A DNA stretch of 64,000 nt from Billgrantia sulfidoxydans (GTDB lineage Bacteria > Pseudomonadota > Gammaproteobacteria > Pseudomonadales > Halomonadaceae), in NCBI RefSeq assembly GCF_017868775.1, contig NZ_CP053381.1, forward strand, positions 3,720,001 to 3,784,000, in the 5' to 3' direction. Positions 16,737 through 25,821 of this stretch are shown one piece after another. Below the pieces are notes generated by a model, which worked only from the letters and a program-made list of their open reading frames with translations, did not search any database and had not been told where the DNA came from. Position 1 is the first letter of the stretch. Every line of letters starts with the position of its first letter. Made by a program: the position numbers and the translations under genes.

Positions 16737-16778
16737 GAACGCAGAAGGGCATCGCCGTGGCGATGCCCTTCTGCGTTC
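16737..16778. terminator. Perfect 20-bp inverted repeat, probable terminator
   Basis: The left arm at 16737-16756 and right arm at 16759-16778 are perfectly complementary with a 2-nt centre. ATTTT follows on the plus strand. It sits downstream of the minus-strand CBS gene, between it and the phosphoesterase gene. The T-tract is on the plus strand, so it would also stop plus-strand readthrough. It lacks a T-tract on the minus strand. Confidence 0.75.
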
Positions 16779-16833
16779 ATTTTGGATGCTGCTTCTCGTG
16801 GGAACGCCGCTTCTCCAGCGGTGGTAGGGTGGC

Positions 16834-17256
16834 TCAGTGATAGTGCTTGCTGCAGTTGGCGATCTCGCGCGCCATCTGGTCGTCCTCGCAGCGGTCGGCG
16901 ATATCGCTGAGCGTCACCACGCCGACGAGACGCTTGTCGTTCTGGTTGTTGAGCACTACCAGACGTTGCACATGCTGCTCCTGCATGTTGCGCAGCACCT
17001 CCTTCACGTCCTGTTCCTCGAAGGCATAGAGCACCTCCGAAGTGGCGATGGAACTCGCCTTGTCGTCGGGGCTCTTGCCTTCGGCGAGGGCGCGAACCGT
17101 GAGGTCGCGATCGGTCACGGTACCTACGATACGGTCCCCCTCGACGAGGGGCTCGAAACCGGAATTGTCCTTACGCATGCGCTCGGCCACCTGGCGAATG
17201 GTGGCGTCTGCCGGGCAGTAGTCCGGGCGCTGGGTCATCACTTCGCGAACTTGCAT
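16834..17256 (-). CDS. Tandem CBS-domain protein
   Basis: The 140-residue protein is composed of two CBS domains: VREVMTQRPDYCPADATIRQVA with IVGTVTDRDLTVRAL, then IATSEVLYAFEEQDVKEVL with LVGVVTLSDIADR. Each has the GxVTxxD pattern that binds adenosine nucleotides. It has no fused enzyme or transporter, so it is a stand-alone energy or nucleotide sensor. The frame is open to 17349, but ATG 17256 follows AGGAGGT at ideal spacing. The tail ends in SKHYH. Its partner is unknown. Confidence 0.9.
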   Translation of the reverse strand: MQVREVMTQRPDYCPADATIRQVAERMRKDNSGFEPLVEGDRIVGTVTDRDLTVRALAEGKSPDDKASSIATSEVLYAFEEQDVKEVLRNMQEQHVQRLVVLNNQNDKRLVGVVTLSDIADRCEDDQMAREIANCSKHYH

Positions 17257-17410
17257 CTCGCACCTCCTGTCATCCACGTATCGCACGGCCGAAGCCGCGC
17301 TGCTTCCTGCTTTGCAATGTCTTACCGTAAGAAAATAGCTGCCTGCCATGGAGGCTTCAAAACTCTCTCTGTCTTTGTTTATTGCCGTCGGTTAACTCGA
17401 GTTGTCCGGT

Positions 17411-17438
17411 TTGACGCCTTTCGGTCGAATGCTAGCTT
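17411..17438 (+). promoter_or_regulatory. Candidate sigma-70 promoter for the secreted alpha/beta hydrolase
   Basis: TTGACG (17411-17416) is followed after 16 nt by TAGCTT (17433-17438), which is preceded by TGC as in extended -10 elements. The ATG is at 17489. The surrounding 17340-17480 is distinctly more AT-rich than its flanks. Confidence 0.5.
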
Positions 17439-17488
17439 GACTAACGAAGCCCAACTCAGCCGCATAACGACAATTCTTGGGGACGACC

Positions 17489-19060
17489 ATGAAAAGAAGA
17501 GATGCCAAGACCCGGTGCCTGCCGGGTGCCTTGCCGCTTGTCTTGCTCATGGCCCTGTCGGGACCGACTCGAGCCCAGTCGGACGAAGCCCCGGCGGCGC
17601 AGGAAATACCACGCCTCGAGTCGACGGAGTGCGCCACCGAGGCGCTCACCGAGATGGGCGCAGAGTGCTACACCTTCCATAGTGAGGAGAATTGGAGCGC
17701 GCCAAACGGCAATACCGTCAAGGTACCGGTAGCAGTGTTCGAGCCCCCGGCGGGTGAGGCGGAAGAGATTCCTGTCTTCTTCTTTCCCGGCGGCCCTGGC
17801 TACTCTTCGCTAGGTGAGCGCGAGTACATGGAGCAATTGCGCAAGGACATCGGCAAACGCACCCTGGTGACGATGGACAATCGTGGCTTCATCCATGCCG
17901 AACCGGCGCTGGAGTGCCCCGACTACGCCAAGGTTTCGCCATATCACAACATCATCCATACGCCTGCGATTACTGCCTCATTGGATCCCATGGAGCGCAT
18001 GGAGGCCATTACCGGGGTGGTGAGCGACTGCTACCGCAAGCTGGTCGATGAGGGTATCGACGTCAGCCAATACAACGCCCATGCGGTGTCGCGCGACGTG
18101 GACGAGATTCGCCAACTGCTCGGCTATGAGCGAATCGATGCCTTCGGCTCCTCGACCGGCAGCGGCACGGTAGCCTCCTTCATCCAGTACTACCCAGATA
18201 GCATCCGCGCCGCGATCCTCGGCTGGGCCTGGTACAACCATCTGCGCAACCGCTCGCCGGTGGACGAACTCTATACGGCCAAGCAGTCGTTCACCGATGT
18301 CCTGGCCCTTTGCGTCGCCAGCGACGAAGACTGCCGGGAGCTGGTGCCGAACTGGTTCCAAGCCATCGACCGCGCGCGCCGCACGCTGGATGGCAAGCCC
18401 TTCATCGCCAAGGTGGCAACGGCGGACGACGGCGAGACGACCCTCTACTTCGACGGAGCGGCCTTCCTCGATACCCTTTACCTGACGCTCGCCTCCGACT
18501 ATGCCGAGCTACCGAGCCTCATCGCCGATGTCGAAGCGGGCGACTACTCACGACTGAACGACTTCTTCCGCATCGACGATTACGATCCCGAGCCCGAAGC
18601 GCCCAACTATGCGCTGGGCTACTTCCTTGCCCACGTATGCAATGACATGGGCACGAATCGCCCTAGCGTGGCCGACTCCACCGCTGCCGTGGCCCGCGAG
18701 CCCGCCGTGCTCGGCTTCGAGCCGCCGTGGTTATGCGCCTGGTGGGGCGAAGATGGCGATGTGCCCCCCGAGCATAATGACCCACCCGTCGCCGAGACGC
18801 CGGCCTTGGCGCTGCATGGCCAGATGGACCCATGCTGCACGACTCGCTGGAGCGAACACCTGGGCCGTACCATGCCCAACCTGCAGTACGTGGTGTTCCA
18901 AGGGCTCGGCCATAGTCCCGTAAACGAATGCCGCTCGCAGATGGTCAGCGCCTTCCTCGACGACCCGATGGCCGAGGTCGACGACAGCTGCAAGGATGAA
19001 GTCGCGCTGGAGCCTTGGGTGATCGAGCCGCCGGATGGCGCCCAGAGCGGAGATACGTGA
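17489..19060 (+). CDS. Secreted alpha/beta hydrolase (peptidase S33 / tripeptidyl aminopeptidase-like)
   Basis: The 523-residue protein begins with a signal peptide (KRRDAKTRCLPGALPLVLLM, cleavage near TRAQS). The hydrolase core has the oxyanion region FFFPGGPGYSS (about residue 97) and the nucleophile elbow FGSSTGSG (about residue 223). A C-terminal block contains LALHGQMDPCC (catalytic Asp) and GLGHSPVNEC (catalytic His). The large insertion before the last block and paired Cys residues are typical of exported S33-like hydrolases such as Streptomyces tripeptidyl aminopeptidases. It may release short peptides or cleave esters outside the cytoplasm. ATG 17489 is used; the upstream in-frame TTG at 17477 is unlikely. 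The gene stands alone with its own promoter. Confidence 0.85.
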   Translation: MKRRDAKTRCLPGALPLVLLMALSGPTRAQSDEAPAAQEIPRLESTECATEALTEMGAECYTFHSEENWSAPNGNTVKVPVAVFEPPAGEAEEIPVFFFPGGPGYSSLGEREYMEQLRKDIGKRTLVTMDNRGFIHAEPALECPDYAKVSPYHNIIHTPAITASLDPMERMEAITGVVSDCYRKLVDEGIDVSQYNAHAVSRDVDEIRQLLGYERIDAFGSSTGSGTVASFIQYYPDSIRAAILGWAWYNHLRNRSPVDELYTAKQSFTDVLALCVASDEDCRELVPNWFQAIDRARRTLDGKPFIAKVATADDGETTLYFDGAAFLDTLYLTLASDYAELPSLIADVEAGDYSRLNDFFRIDDYDPEPEAPNYALGYFLAHVCNDMGTNRPSVADSTAAVAREPAVLGFEPPWLCAWWGEDGDVPPEHNDPPVAETPALALHGQMDPCCTTRWSEHLGRTMPNLQYVVFQGLGHSPVNECRSQMVSAFLDDPMAEVDDSCKDEVALEPWVIEPPDGAQSGDT

Positions 19061-19089
19061 CGTCCCGCTGGTCTTGCCACGGGCGGCAC

Positions 19090-20373
19090 TCAGGCCTGCC
19101 GATGGGCCCGCAGCAGCCAGGAGGCCATGGCCACCAGCGGCAGGCCGACGAGTGCACCGGGGTAGGCCCCGAGTAGCAGGCTGACCCCCAGGCCGGCCAG
19201 CAGCGCCGCCCCGCCGGCCGCGATAGACGGCGTTCCTTGCGCAGCGGCGACTGCCTGCCGGCGGTGGCGCTCGAAGGCCGCCACCGCGACCAGTACCGGC
19301 GCGATCACCAGCGCACACAGCCCGATCCACTTCAGGCGGCCCAGCCAGAAGCCGGGCTCGCTTGGCATGCCGGCATCGAGGGGCCAGCCGAATCGCTGGC
19401 CCAGCCAGGCCGCCGGCAGCTCGGCGAGCTTGTGCCACAGATAGAGCTGCAAGCCCAGCGCGCCGAGCAGGGCCATCGAACGGCCCAGTCGTCGACGCTG
19501 CAGAAAGGTACGCACCGGCGTTTCGAACAGCACCACCCCACCCGCCTGCAGCCACATCACCCCCAGCAGGGCGAGGGTCGGCGGCAGCAGGTTGGTATGC
19601 CCGCCAAGATTTCCGTTGACCATCGATACCGGATAGCCGACGGCTACCGCGACCGTCAGCCATGCCAGCCCGAGCAGGACCAGGCCGACGCCGACACCTC
19701 GCCCGACAAGGCGACCGTTCCACCAGGCGATACCAAGCTGCTGCGCAACCAGCCAGACCAGCACGGCATTGCCCCAGGCGAAGCGATCGTGTTGCGCGGT
19801 CACCGAGCTGCCGAATCGGGCCAGCTCGACGAACGAGCCGGGGCGAGCACGCAACGCATCGACCGCCAGTATCAACAGCACCAGGCCGAGCACCGCGCCG
19901 ATCCCCCAACGCTCGTCCGCCCGTACGCTGAGCGGCAGGACCAGCTGCACGCCCAGCAGTATCAGCAGGAACCAGAGATGTACGGTAAGCGAGTGGTTGA
20001 GCGTTTCCAGAATGCCTTCGCGGGTAAGCAGCGAGAGCAGCACGAGCCCCGCCAGCACGGCCAGGTAGGTCAGGGTGGGCCGCGCCAGCCCCAACCCCCG
20101 CTCTGCCCACCACTGCAGATGGGGCTCGCCGTCCCGCCGGCGCTGCCGAACGCCGTCGACGCTGACCGCCGCCGAGACGAAGACGAACAGCGGGACGACC
20201 TGCGCCAGCCAGGTGAAATAGTCCGCCGGAGGCCAGGCATCGAGTATGTGGGCGGTACCCACCAGCCTCTCTGACTCGAACCGGGGCAGCGTCGCCACCC
20301 AGTGCCCCAGCACCACGACCAGTAACGCGAGCGTGCGCAGCGCATCGGGATAGGGGTCGCGTGCGTTGTCCAC
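19090..20373 (-). CDS. Acyltransferase-3 family membrane protein
   Basis: The 427-residue protein has about ten to eleven hydrophobic segments and the acyltransferase-3 N-terminal signature: R-x-LALLVVVLGHW (catalytic-type His, about residue 24) and PLFVFVSAAVSVDG. It would transfer an acyl group from the cytoplasm to an extracytoplasmic carbohydrate or lipid acceptor. The start is GTG 20373, with AAGGAGG five bases upstream. A minus-strand TAGGCT (fwd 20422-20427) is a candidate -10. Its acceptor is unknown. It is divergent from the tricorn-like gene. Confidence 0.75.
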   Translation of the reverse strand: MDNARDPYPDALRTLALLVVVLGHWVATLPRFESERLVGTAHILDAWPPADYFTWLAQVVPLFVFVSAAVSVDGVRQRRRDGEPHLQWWAERGLGLARPTLTYLAVLAGLVLLSLLTREGILETLNHSLTVHLWFLLILLGVQLVLPLSVRADERWGIGAVLGLVLLILAVDALRARPGSFVELARFGSSVTAQHDRFAWGNAVLVWLVAQQLGIAWWNGRLVGRGVGVGLVLLGLAWLTVAVAVGYPVSMVNGNLGGHTNLLPPTLALLGVMWLQAGGVVLFETPVRTFLQRRRLGRSMALLGALGLQLYLWHKLAELPAAWLGQRFGWPLDAGMPSEPGFWLGRLKWIGLCALVIAPVLVAVAAFERHRRQAVAAAQGTPSIAAGGAALLAGLGVSLLLGAYPGALVGLPLVAMASWLLRAHRQA

Positions 20374-20539
20374 CTTGCCCTCCTTGTCGAGCGGATAGAC
20401 GAAACGCCCGCCTTCGCCAGCAGCCTAGACGACGCCGGCTCGGCCGGCCAAGGCACGTGAGCACCGTTCGATCCACGATGGGTTTGTTGCTACGTTGGGG
20501 AAGCATGGCCGGAAAGCATGGCATCGCTAGAGGATTAGT

Positions 20540-23500
20540 ATGAGGAAGGGACTAACCCATCACGCCCGTGCGCCGCACAGCGCAGCGCGTCGGCCCTCGC
20601 TGTGGATACTCGTGGCGGGCCTGCTGGCCTGCGTACCGGCGCTGGCCAAGGCGCAGTCCGGCCAGGTCGGGCTGCCGCGCTTCCCCTCGATCAGCCCCGA
20701 CGGCTCGACGCTCATCTTCAGCTGGCGCGGCGACCTGTGGCGAGCCTCGAGCGAGGGCGGCGAGGCGGTGCGCCTGACCCGCCACCAGTTGGACGATCTG
20801 CACTCCAGTTGGAGCCCCGACGGCGAGTGGATCGTGTTTGCCTCGATGCGCGACGGCTACCTCAACCTGTGGCGCATGCACCGCGACGGCAGCCAGCTCA
20901 CGCAGCTCACCTACGGCGATCAGCACCTGCGCAACCCCTCCTTCGGCCGCGACGAGAACGGCGAGCCGGTGATCACCTTCTCGGGCATGCTCGAGGCCGA
21001 TGTCTATCGCGACCAGCGCCCCTACCGGCTCTCTCCGGACGGTGGCGAGTACACCCGGCTGCACGACGCCTTCGGCTCCGAGCCCCAGCTCTCGCCCGAC
21101 GGCCGTCGCGTCGTCTTTACCCGCGGCGGTGCCTACCATGACTGGAACCGGCGCCACTACCGCGGGCCGGACGCGATGAACGTGTGGCTGCACGAGCTCG
21201 GCACCGAGCATTTCGAGCCGCTGACCGAGCGCGACGGCGATGACGGGATGGCGCGCTGGGTCGACGAGGACACCCTGCTGTTCATGTCCGACCGCGAGGA
21301 CCAGACGGTCAATCTCTACCGCATGGAGCTCGACGCCGAGCGCAGCATCGAGCGACTCACCGAGTTCGACCGGCACGACCTGCAGTACTTCGACGTCTCC
21401 CGCGATGGCGGCACCGCCGTGCTGCAGGTCTGGGACACGCTGCTGACGCTCGACCTGGAGGCGCCGGACGCCGAGCCCGAGCCCATCGCCCTGCGCGCGC
21501 CCGACGACGGCCGCGATAACCACGCCCTGCGCCGCATCGACCGCGACGTCAGCGAGGCGGCCCTGAGCCCCGACGGCCAGACCATGGCCTATATCGCCTA
21601 TGGCCGCGTCTACGTGCGTCACGTCGACGAGCAGAGCCCCACCCGGCCGGTCACGCCGGGCACCCACGCCAGGCACCACAGCCTGGCCTGGTCGCCCGAC
21701 GGCCTGCGCCTCTACTTCGTCAACGACGCCGACGGCAGCGAGTCGATCTACCAGGCGCAGGTATCGCTGACCCGCGACGAGGTGCGCCGCAGCCATGAGC
21801 GTCAGCGCGCGCGCAGCCGTGTCTCGGCGCACCACTGGGATGGCGACCCCAACGTTTCCCTGGCCTCGGCGAACCCGGACGTCGCGTCCGAGCCCCCCGA
21901 GTCTCCCGAAGCGGACTACGACCCCGACCTGGCGGTGCGCGGCGAGGAGCCCGAGGATCCCTTCGCCCCGCAGGATCCCGGGTTCATCCTGGACCCGGTG
22001 GTGATCCCGCAGCCCGGCGACCCCACCGACGTGCCGCCGCCCACTCAGGAACCCCAGGCGGAGGTCGAGAGCATTCCCGAAGAGGAGCTGGAGGAGGAGC
22101 CGCCCGACGCGCTTCCCGCCGGCCGCGACCCGACGCGCTGGCACGATGCGATCCAGTTCGACATCAGTCCCGTGGTCGCCGAGGACAGCAACGATCGTGA
22201 CGTCTCGCCATCCCCCGACGGTCGCTCCCTGGCCTTTCGCCGCGGACGCGGCGACCTGGTGATCCTCGACCTCGAGAGCGGCGAGGAGCGCACCCTGGTC
22301 GAAGGCTGGGACAGCTTCATGCACTGGCGCTGGTCCCCCGACAGCCGCTACATTGCCTACTCGCAGAACGACCTCGACTTCAGCGCCAACGTCTTCGTGG
22401 TGCCGGCGGATGGTTCGCAAGCGCCGGTCAACATCACCCGCCATCCGCGCAACGACCTCAACCCGCGCTGGTCGGCGGACAGCCGCAAGCTGACCTTCAT
22501 TTCCAATCGCTCCGGCGAGAACTACGATCTCTACCGGGTCTACCTCGACCGCGAGATCGAGACCTACACCCCGCGTGAGCTGAGCACCTATTACCGCAAC
22601 GCGCGCGAGGAGGCACGGGGCCGCGCGCCGCTGCCGGTGGAGCGCGACCGCGAGCCAGAAGCGACGCGAGACGCCGTCGAGCTCGACCTGGAGGACGCCT
22701 GGCGGCGCATCGAGCGCATCACCGCCACTCCGGCCCACCAGACGGCCAACGAGATGACGCCGGGCGGCGACCGCTACGTCTTCAACGCCGGCAGAGAGGG
22801 ACTCGTGGCGATGGACTGGGACGGCAGCGACCGCACCCGTATCGGCCCCAGGGCCAACGTTCAACAGCTCAACATCACCGGCGAACAGGTGGTCTACATC
22901 GTCAACGGCCGCGTCGGCGTGGCCAACCTCTCCGGCAGCGGCTCGCCCCGCTACCTGGACATCTCCGATCGCTTGCGCATCGACCTGCGCCGGCAGGCGC
23001 TGCAGAAGTTCCACGAGGCGGCCCGGGTCATCGGCGAGAACTTCTACCGCACCGACCTGAAGGGTCTGGATTGGCCCGCCGTTGTCGCCGAGTATGCGAG
23101 CCTGATTCGCCGTGCTCGCACCTCCAGCGAGTTCAGCGACATCACCAACCGCCTGATGGGCGAGCTGGCGGCGTCACACATGGGCGTATCCAATCCCGGC
23201 CCGGTGTCGGCGCTGCGCGAGCCCTCGGGGCGGCTGGGCATCGAGTCCGAAAGCATCGTCTCGCAGCAGGACGGCCGCCTCGGCTATCGGGTCACCGAGG
23301 TGATACCCGACGGGCCGGCCAGCCGCGGCCCCATGCCGCTGGCCCCGGGCGACATCATCACCGAGATCGGCCTGCGGCCCTTCGAGGAGAACGAGACCCT
23401 GCTGCAACGGTTGCGCGGGCAGGTGGACCAGGAGGTGATCGTCACCTTCGACCGACCGGGCGACGACGGCTATACCGAATATCGCACCATGCTGCGCACG

Positions 23501-24166
23501 ATAGGGCTATCGGAGCTGGCGCGGCTGAAGTACGACGCCTTCCGCGAGGAGAGCCGGCGCCGCGTCGACGAGCTCTCCGACGGACGGCTCGGCTACCTAC
23601 ATATCCAGGCCATGAACCAGACCTCGCTGGAGGGCTTCCAGGGCGACCTCTACGCCGCGGCGGAAGGCAAGGACGGCCTGATCATCGACGTGCGCAACAA
23701 CGGCGGCGGCAATACCACGGACCGCATCCTGACCTCGATCATGGCCGGCGAACACGCCTACACGATCCCCGCGGGCGCCGACCGCGACGCCACCGGCCAC
23801 TACCCCCAGGATCGCCTGGACGCGCCGCGCTACACGCTGCCGATCAACATGCTGGCCAACGAGAAGAGCTACTCCAACGCCGAGATCCTGGCGCACGCGT
23901 TCATCACGCTCGATCGCGGCACGCTGGTCGGCCAGCAGACCTATGGCGGGGTGATCTCCACGTTCAGCCACACCCTGATCGATGGCGCCACCGTACGCCG
24001 CCCTTTCCGCGGCTGGTACCTGCCCGACGGCACCGACATGGAGCACAACGGGGCCATGCCGGACCTGCTGGTCGAGCAGACGCCGCAGGACGAGGTGGCG
24101 GGCCGCGACCGTCAGCTCGAGCGGGCAGTGAGTGACCTGCTCGAGCGAATCGATGCCACGCAATGA
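20540..24166 (+). CDS. Exported tricorn-like protease (beta-propellers, PDZ, S41 domain)
   Basis: The 1208-residue protein has a signal peptide (residues about 1-39, ending AKAQ). A long region of WD40/TolB-like propeller repeats runs to about residue 815 (SPDG and related turns such as SISPDGSTLIFSW, SWSPDGEWIVFAS, RWSPDSRYIAYSQ). It is interrupted at about 445-535 by an acidic Pro/Glu/Asp-rich linker. Next come a tricorn C1-like helical part, a PDZ domain (about 895-980) and an S41 peptidase core (about 1010-1200) with IIDVRNNGGGNTTDR and KSYSNAEI (catalytic Ser1112). Unlike archaeal tricorn it is exported, so it would degrade peptides or misfolded protein in the periplasm. The ATG follows AGAGGA at close spacing. 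Confidence 0.9.
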   Translation: MRKGLTHHARAPHSAARRPSLWILVAGLLACVPALAKAQSGQVGLPRFPSISPDGSTLIFSWRGDLWRASSEGGEAVRLTRHQLDDLHSSWSPDGEWIVFASMRDGYLNLWRMHRDGSQLTQLTYGDQHLRNPSFGRDENGEPVITFSGMLEADVYRDQRPYRLSPDGGEYTRLHDAFGSEPQLSPDGRRVVFTRGGAYHDWNRRHYRGPDAMNVWLHELGTEHFEPLTERDGDDGMARWVDEDTLLFMSDREDQTVNLYRMELDAERSIERLTEFDRHDLQYFDVSRDGGTAVLQVWDTLLTLDLEAPDAEPEPIALRAPDDGRDNHALRRIDRDVSEAALSPDGQTMAYIAYGRVYVRHVDEQSPTRPVTPGTHARHHSLAWSPDGLRLYFVNDADGSESIYQAQVSLTRDEVRRSHERQRARSRVSAHHWDGDPNVSLASANPDVASEPPESPEADYDPDLAVRGEEPEDPFAPQDPGFILDPVVIPQPGDPTDVPPPTQEPQAEVESIPEEELEEEPPDALPAGRDPTRWHDAIQFDISPVVAEDSNDRDVSPSPDGRSLAFRRGRGDLVILDLESGEERTLVEGWDSFMHWRWSPDSRYIAYSQNDLDFSANVFVVPADGSQAPVNITRHPRNDLNPRWSADSRKLTFISNRSGENYDLYRVYLDREIETYTPRELSTYYRNAREEARGRAPLPVERDREPEATRDAVELDLEDAWRRIERITATPAHQTANEMTPGGDRYVFNAGREGLVAMDWDGSDRTRIGPRANVQQLNITGEQVVYIVNGRVGVANLSGSGSPRYLDISDRLRIDLRRQALQKFHEAARVIGENFYRTDLKGLDWPAVVAEYASLIRRARTSSEFSDITNRLMGELAASHMGVSNPGPVSALREPSGRLGIESESIVSQQDGRLGYRVTEVIPDGPASRGPMPLAPGDIITEIGLRPFEENETLLQRLRGQVDQEVIVTFDRPGDDGYTEYRTMLRTIGLSELARLKYDAFREESRRRVDELSDGRLGYLHIQAMNQTSLEGFQGDLYAAAEGKDGLIIDVRNNGGGNTTDRILTSIMAGEHAYTIPAGADRDATGHYPQDRLDAPRYTLPINMLANEKSYSNAEILAHAFITLDRGTLVGQQTYGGVISTFSHTLIDGATVRRPFRGWYLPDGTDMEHNGAMPDLLVEQTPQDEVAGRDRQLERAVSDLLERIDATQ

Positions 24167-24169
24167 GCC

Positions 24170-24198
24170 CCGCCCCGGCGCCCCGCCTGCCGGGGCGG
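24170..24198. terminator. GC-rich hairpin between convergent genes
   Basis: A 10-bp perfect stem (24170-24179 with 24189-24198) and a 9-nt loop lie right after the tricorn-like stop codon and before the convergent monooxygenase stop. No T-tract is present. Confidence 0.45.
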
Positions 24199-24199
24199 C

Positions 24200-24541
24200 T
24201 CAGGCCTCGGAGTCGCTGCGATCGCCGAGCCCGTAGTCGCGCTCGACCCTGGCGATGCGTACCTGGAAGGCGGCGTACCAGTCGTTGCGCCCGAGACGCT
24301 GCGCTTCGCGGTGCTCGACCTGCTGCTTCCACTGCGCGATCGCCTCCAGGCTCTCCCAGTAGGACACCGTCACGCCCAGCGTCTCGCGCGCCGATTCCAG
24401 GCCGAGGAAGCCCGGCTGCTGGGCGGCCAGTTCGGCCATGCGCTCGGCCATGAGGGCGTAGCCGTTGTCTCCCGCCGTGCGCAGCGAGGTGAAGATGACG
24501 GCGTAATAGGGCGGCTCGGGGGTGTTGGCGATGCGGGACAT
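24200..24541 (-). CDS. Antibiotic-biosynthesis-monooxygenase (ABM) domain protein
   Basis: The 113-residue protein has the ABM ferredoxin-like fold pattern: YYAVIFTSLR at the start, MAERMAELAAQQPGFLGLESAR in the middle, and VSYWESLEAIAQWKQQVEH followed by WYAAFQVRIARVE. This architecture matches YqjZ-like small heme- or quinol-type monooxygenase folds. A specific reaction cannot be assigned. It is a single gene, divergent from the MFS transporter gene, with GAGG just before ATG 24541. Confidence 0.85.
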   Translation of the reverse strand: MSRIANTPEPPYYAVIFTSLRTAGDNGYALMAERMAELAAQQPGFLGLESARETLGVTVSYWESLEAIAQWKQQVEHREAQRLGRNDWYAAFQVRIARVERDYGLGDRSDSEA

Positions 24542-24654
24542 AAGGCCTCACGGACGTCTTTGAGGGTAGCGGGGATTTCTTCTGGCCCCATTCTCGGAGA
24601 GTATAAGCGCGCGTGCGCTTCGCACGCTGCATTCCACTGCCCGCGGGAGACGGC

Positions 24655-25812
24655 ATGACGCTGACGCTCGATCACGGAAGACGGGTCACCCTGACCTATT
24701 TCATCGCCTTCATCGCCATCGGCATGTGCGTCGGCCTGCTCGGGCCGACATTGCCTCATCTCGCCGGCATGACGGGGTCCGGCATGGGCCAGATCGCCAT
24801 CCTGTTCACCGCCCGCGCGCTGGGCACCATGCTGGGTTCGGTGCTCTCCGGCGTACTGATCGATCGCTTCGACGGCCATCGCGTGCTGGCGGCGATGCTG
24901 CTGTTGCTCGCGGCCGGGCTCGCCGCCGTACCGTTCAGCCAGGCGCTGGTCCTGCTCACGGCCGTGATGTTCCTGCTCGGCCTGGCCGAGGTGTCGGTCA
25001 ACGCCGGCGCCAACACGCTGCTGCTGTGGACCCACGGCCCGGCGTCGCCGCCCTGGATCAGCGCGCTGCACTTCTGCTTCGGCCTCGGCAACATGCTGAT
25101 TCCACTGGTGCTGGTGGTGGTGCTGCGCCTGGGATTTTCCTTCGCCTGGGCGTTCTGGCTCGTCGCCCTGTACGTCATCGTTCTGCTGGTTCCGCTGCTG
25201 CGCCAGGCGAGCCCTCGCCCGCCCGACCTCACCGTCGGCCACCGCACGGCCCCACCGCCCCGGGATGGCTGGCGGCTGGCGATCTTCCTGCTGATGTTCG
25301 GCCTCTATGTGGGCATGGAGGTCACCTTCGCCGGCTGGATCACCGCCTATGGCGTGCTCGGCGGCATGGCGCCGGCCGATGCCGCCCTGCTGGTGACCCT
25401 GTTCTGGCTGACGCTGTCGGCCGGGCGCCTGGTGGCCATTCCGCTGGTCCGCCGGCTGTCGCCGTGGATGGTGCTGCGCGGCTGCCTCGGGCTCGGCCTG
25501 TTCAGCACGCTGGCGCTACACGTGCAGTGGCTACCGCTGCCACTCGTCGCCCTGCTGTTCGGCCTCGCCGCCTCGGCGATCTTTCCTACCCTGTTCGGCT
25601 TGAGCAACCAGTTGATGTTGGCCAACGGGCGCACCACCGGCTGGATCTTCCTGGCCTGCGGGATCGGCGGCATGGCGGTTCCCTCGCTGACCGGGCCGTT
25701 GCTGGAGCGCGCCGGAACGGCCGCCTTTCCCCTGCTGCTTGTCGTCCTGGTCGGCCTGCTGATCCTGGGGCTCGTCCTGCTGCGCGCCCGGGTACGACTG
25801 GCGAGCCGCTGA
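24655..25812 (+). CDS. MFS transporter
   Basis: The 385-residue protein has about twelve hydrophobic segments and no large soluble domain. The loop after helix 2 (SGVLIDRFDGHRVLA) is the major-facilitator motif A equivalent, and residues about 185-205 are the central cytoplasmic loop. The pattern resembles the FucP/MFSD-like group, which move sugars and related molecules. The substrate is not predictable. ATG 24655 follows CGGGAGA; the frame opens at 24613 but without a ribosome site. It is divergent from the ABM gene. Confidence 0.85.
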   Translation: MTLTLDHGRRVTLTYFIAFIAIGMCVGLLGPTLPHLAGMTGSGMGQIAILFTARALGTMLGSVLSGVLIDRFDGHRVLAAMLLLLAAGLAAVPFSQALVLLTAVMFLLGLAEVSVNAGANTLLLWTHGPASPPWISALHFCFGLGNMLIPLVLVVVLRLGFSFAWAFWLVALYVIVLLVPLLRQASPRPPDLTVGHRTAPPPRDGWRLAIFLLMFGLYVGMEVTFAGWITAYGVLGGMAPADAALLVTLFWLTLSAGRLVAIPLVRRLSPWMVLRGCLGLGLFSTLALHVQWLPLPLVALLFGLAASAIFPTLFGLSNQLMLANGRTTGWIFLACGIGGMAVPSLTGPLLERAGTAAFPLLLVVLVGLLILGLVLLRARVRLASR

Positions 25813-25821
25813 AGCTGCCGT

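Noticed and set aside
20552..23014. 820-codon open frame on the minus strand
   Set aside because: It is antisense to the tricorn-like gene and its composition (Val, Gly, Ala, His rich, no domain) is that of a GC-driven shadow frame.
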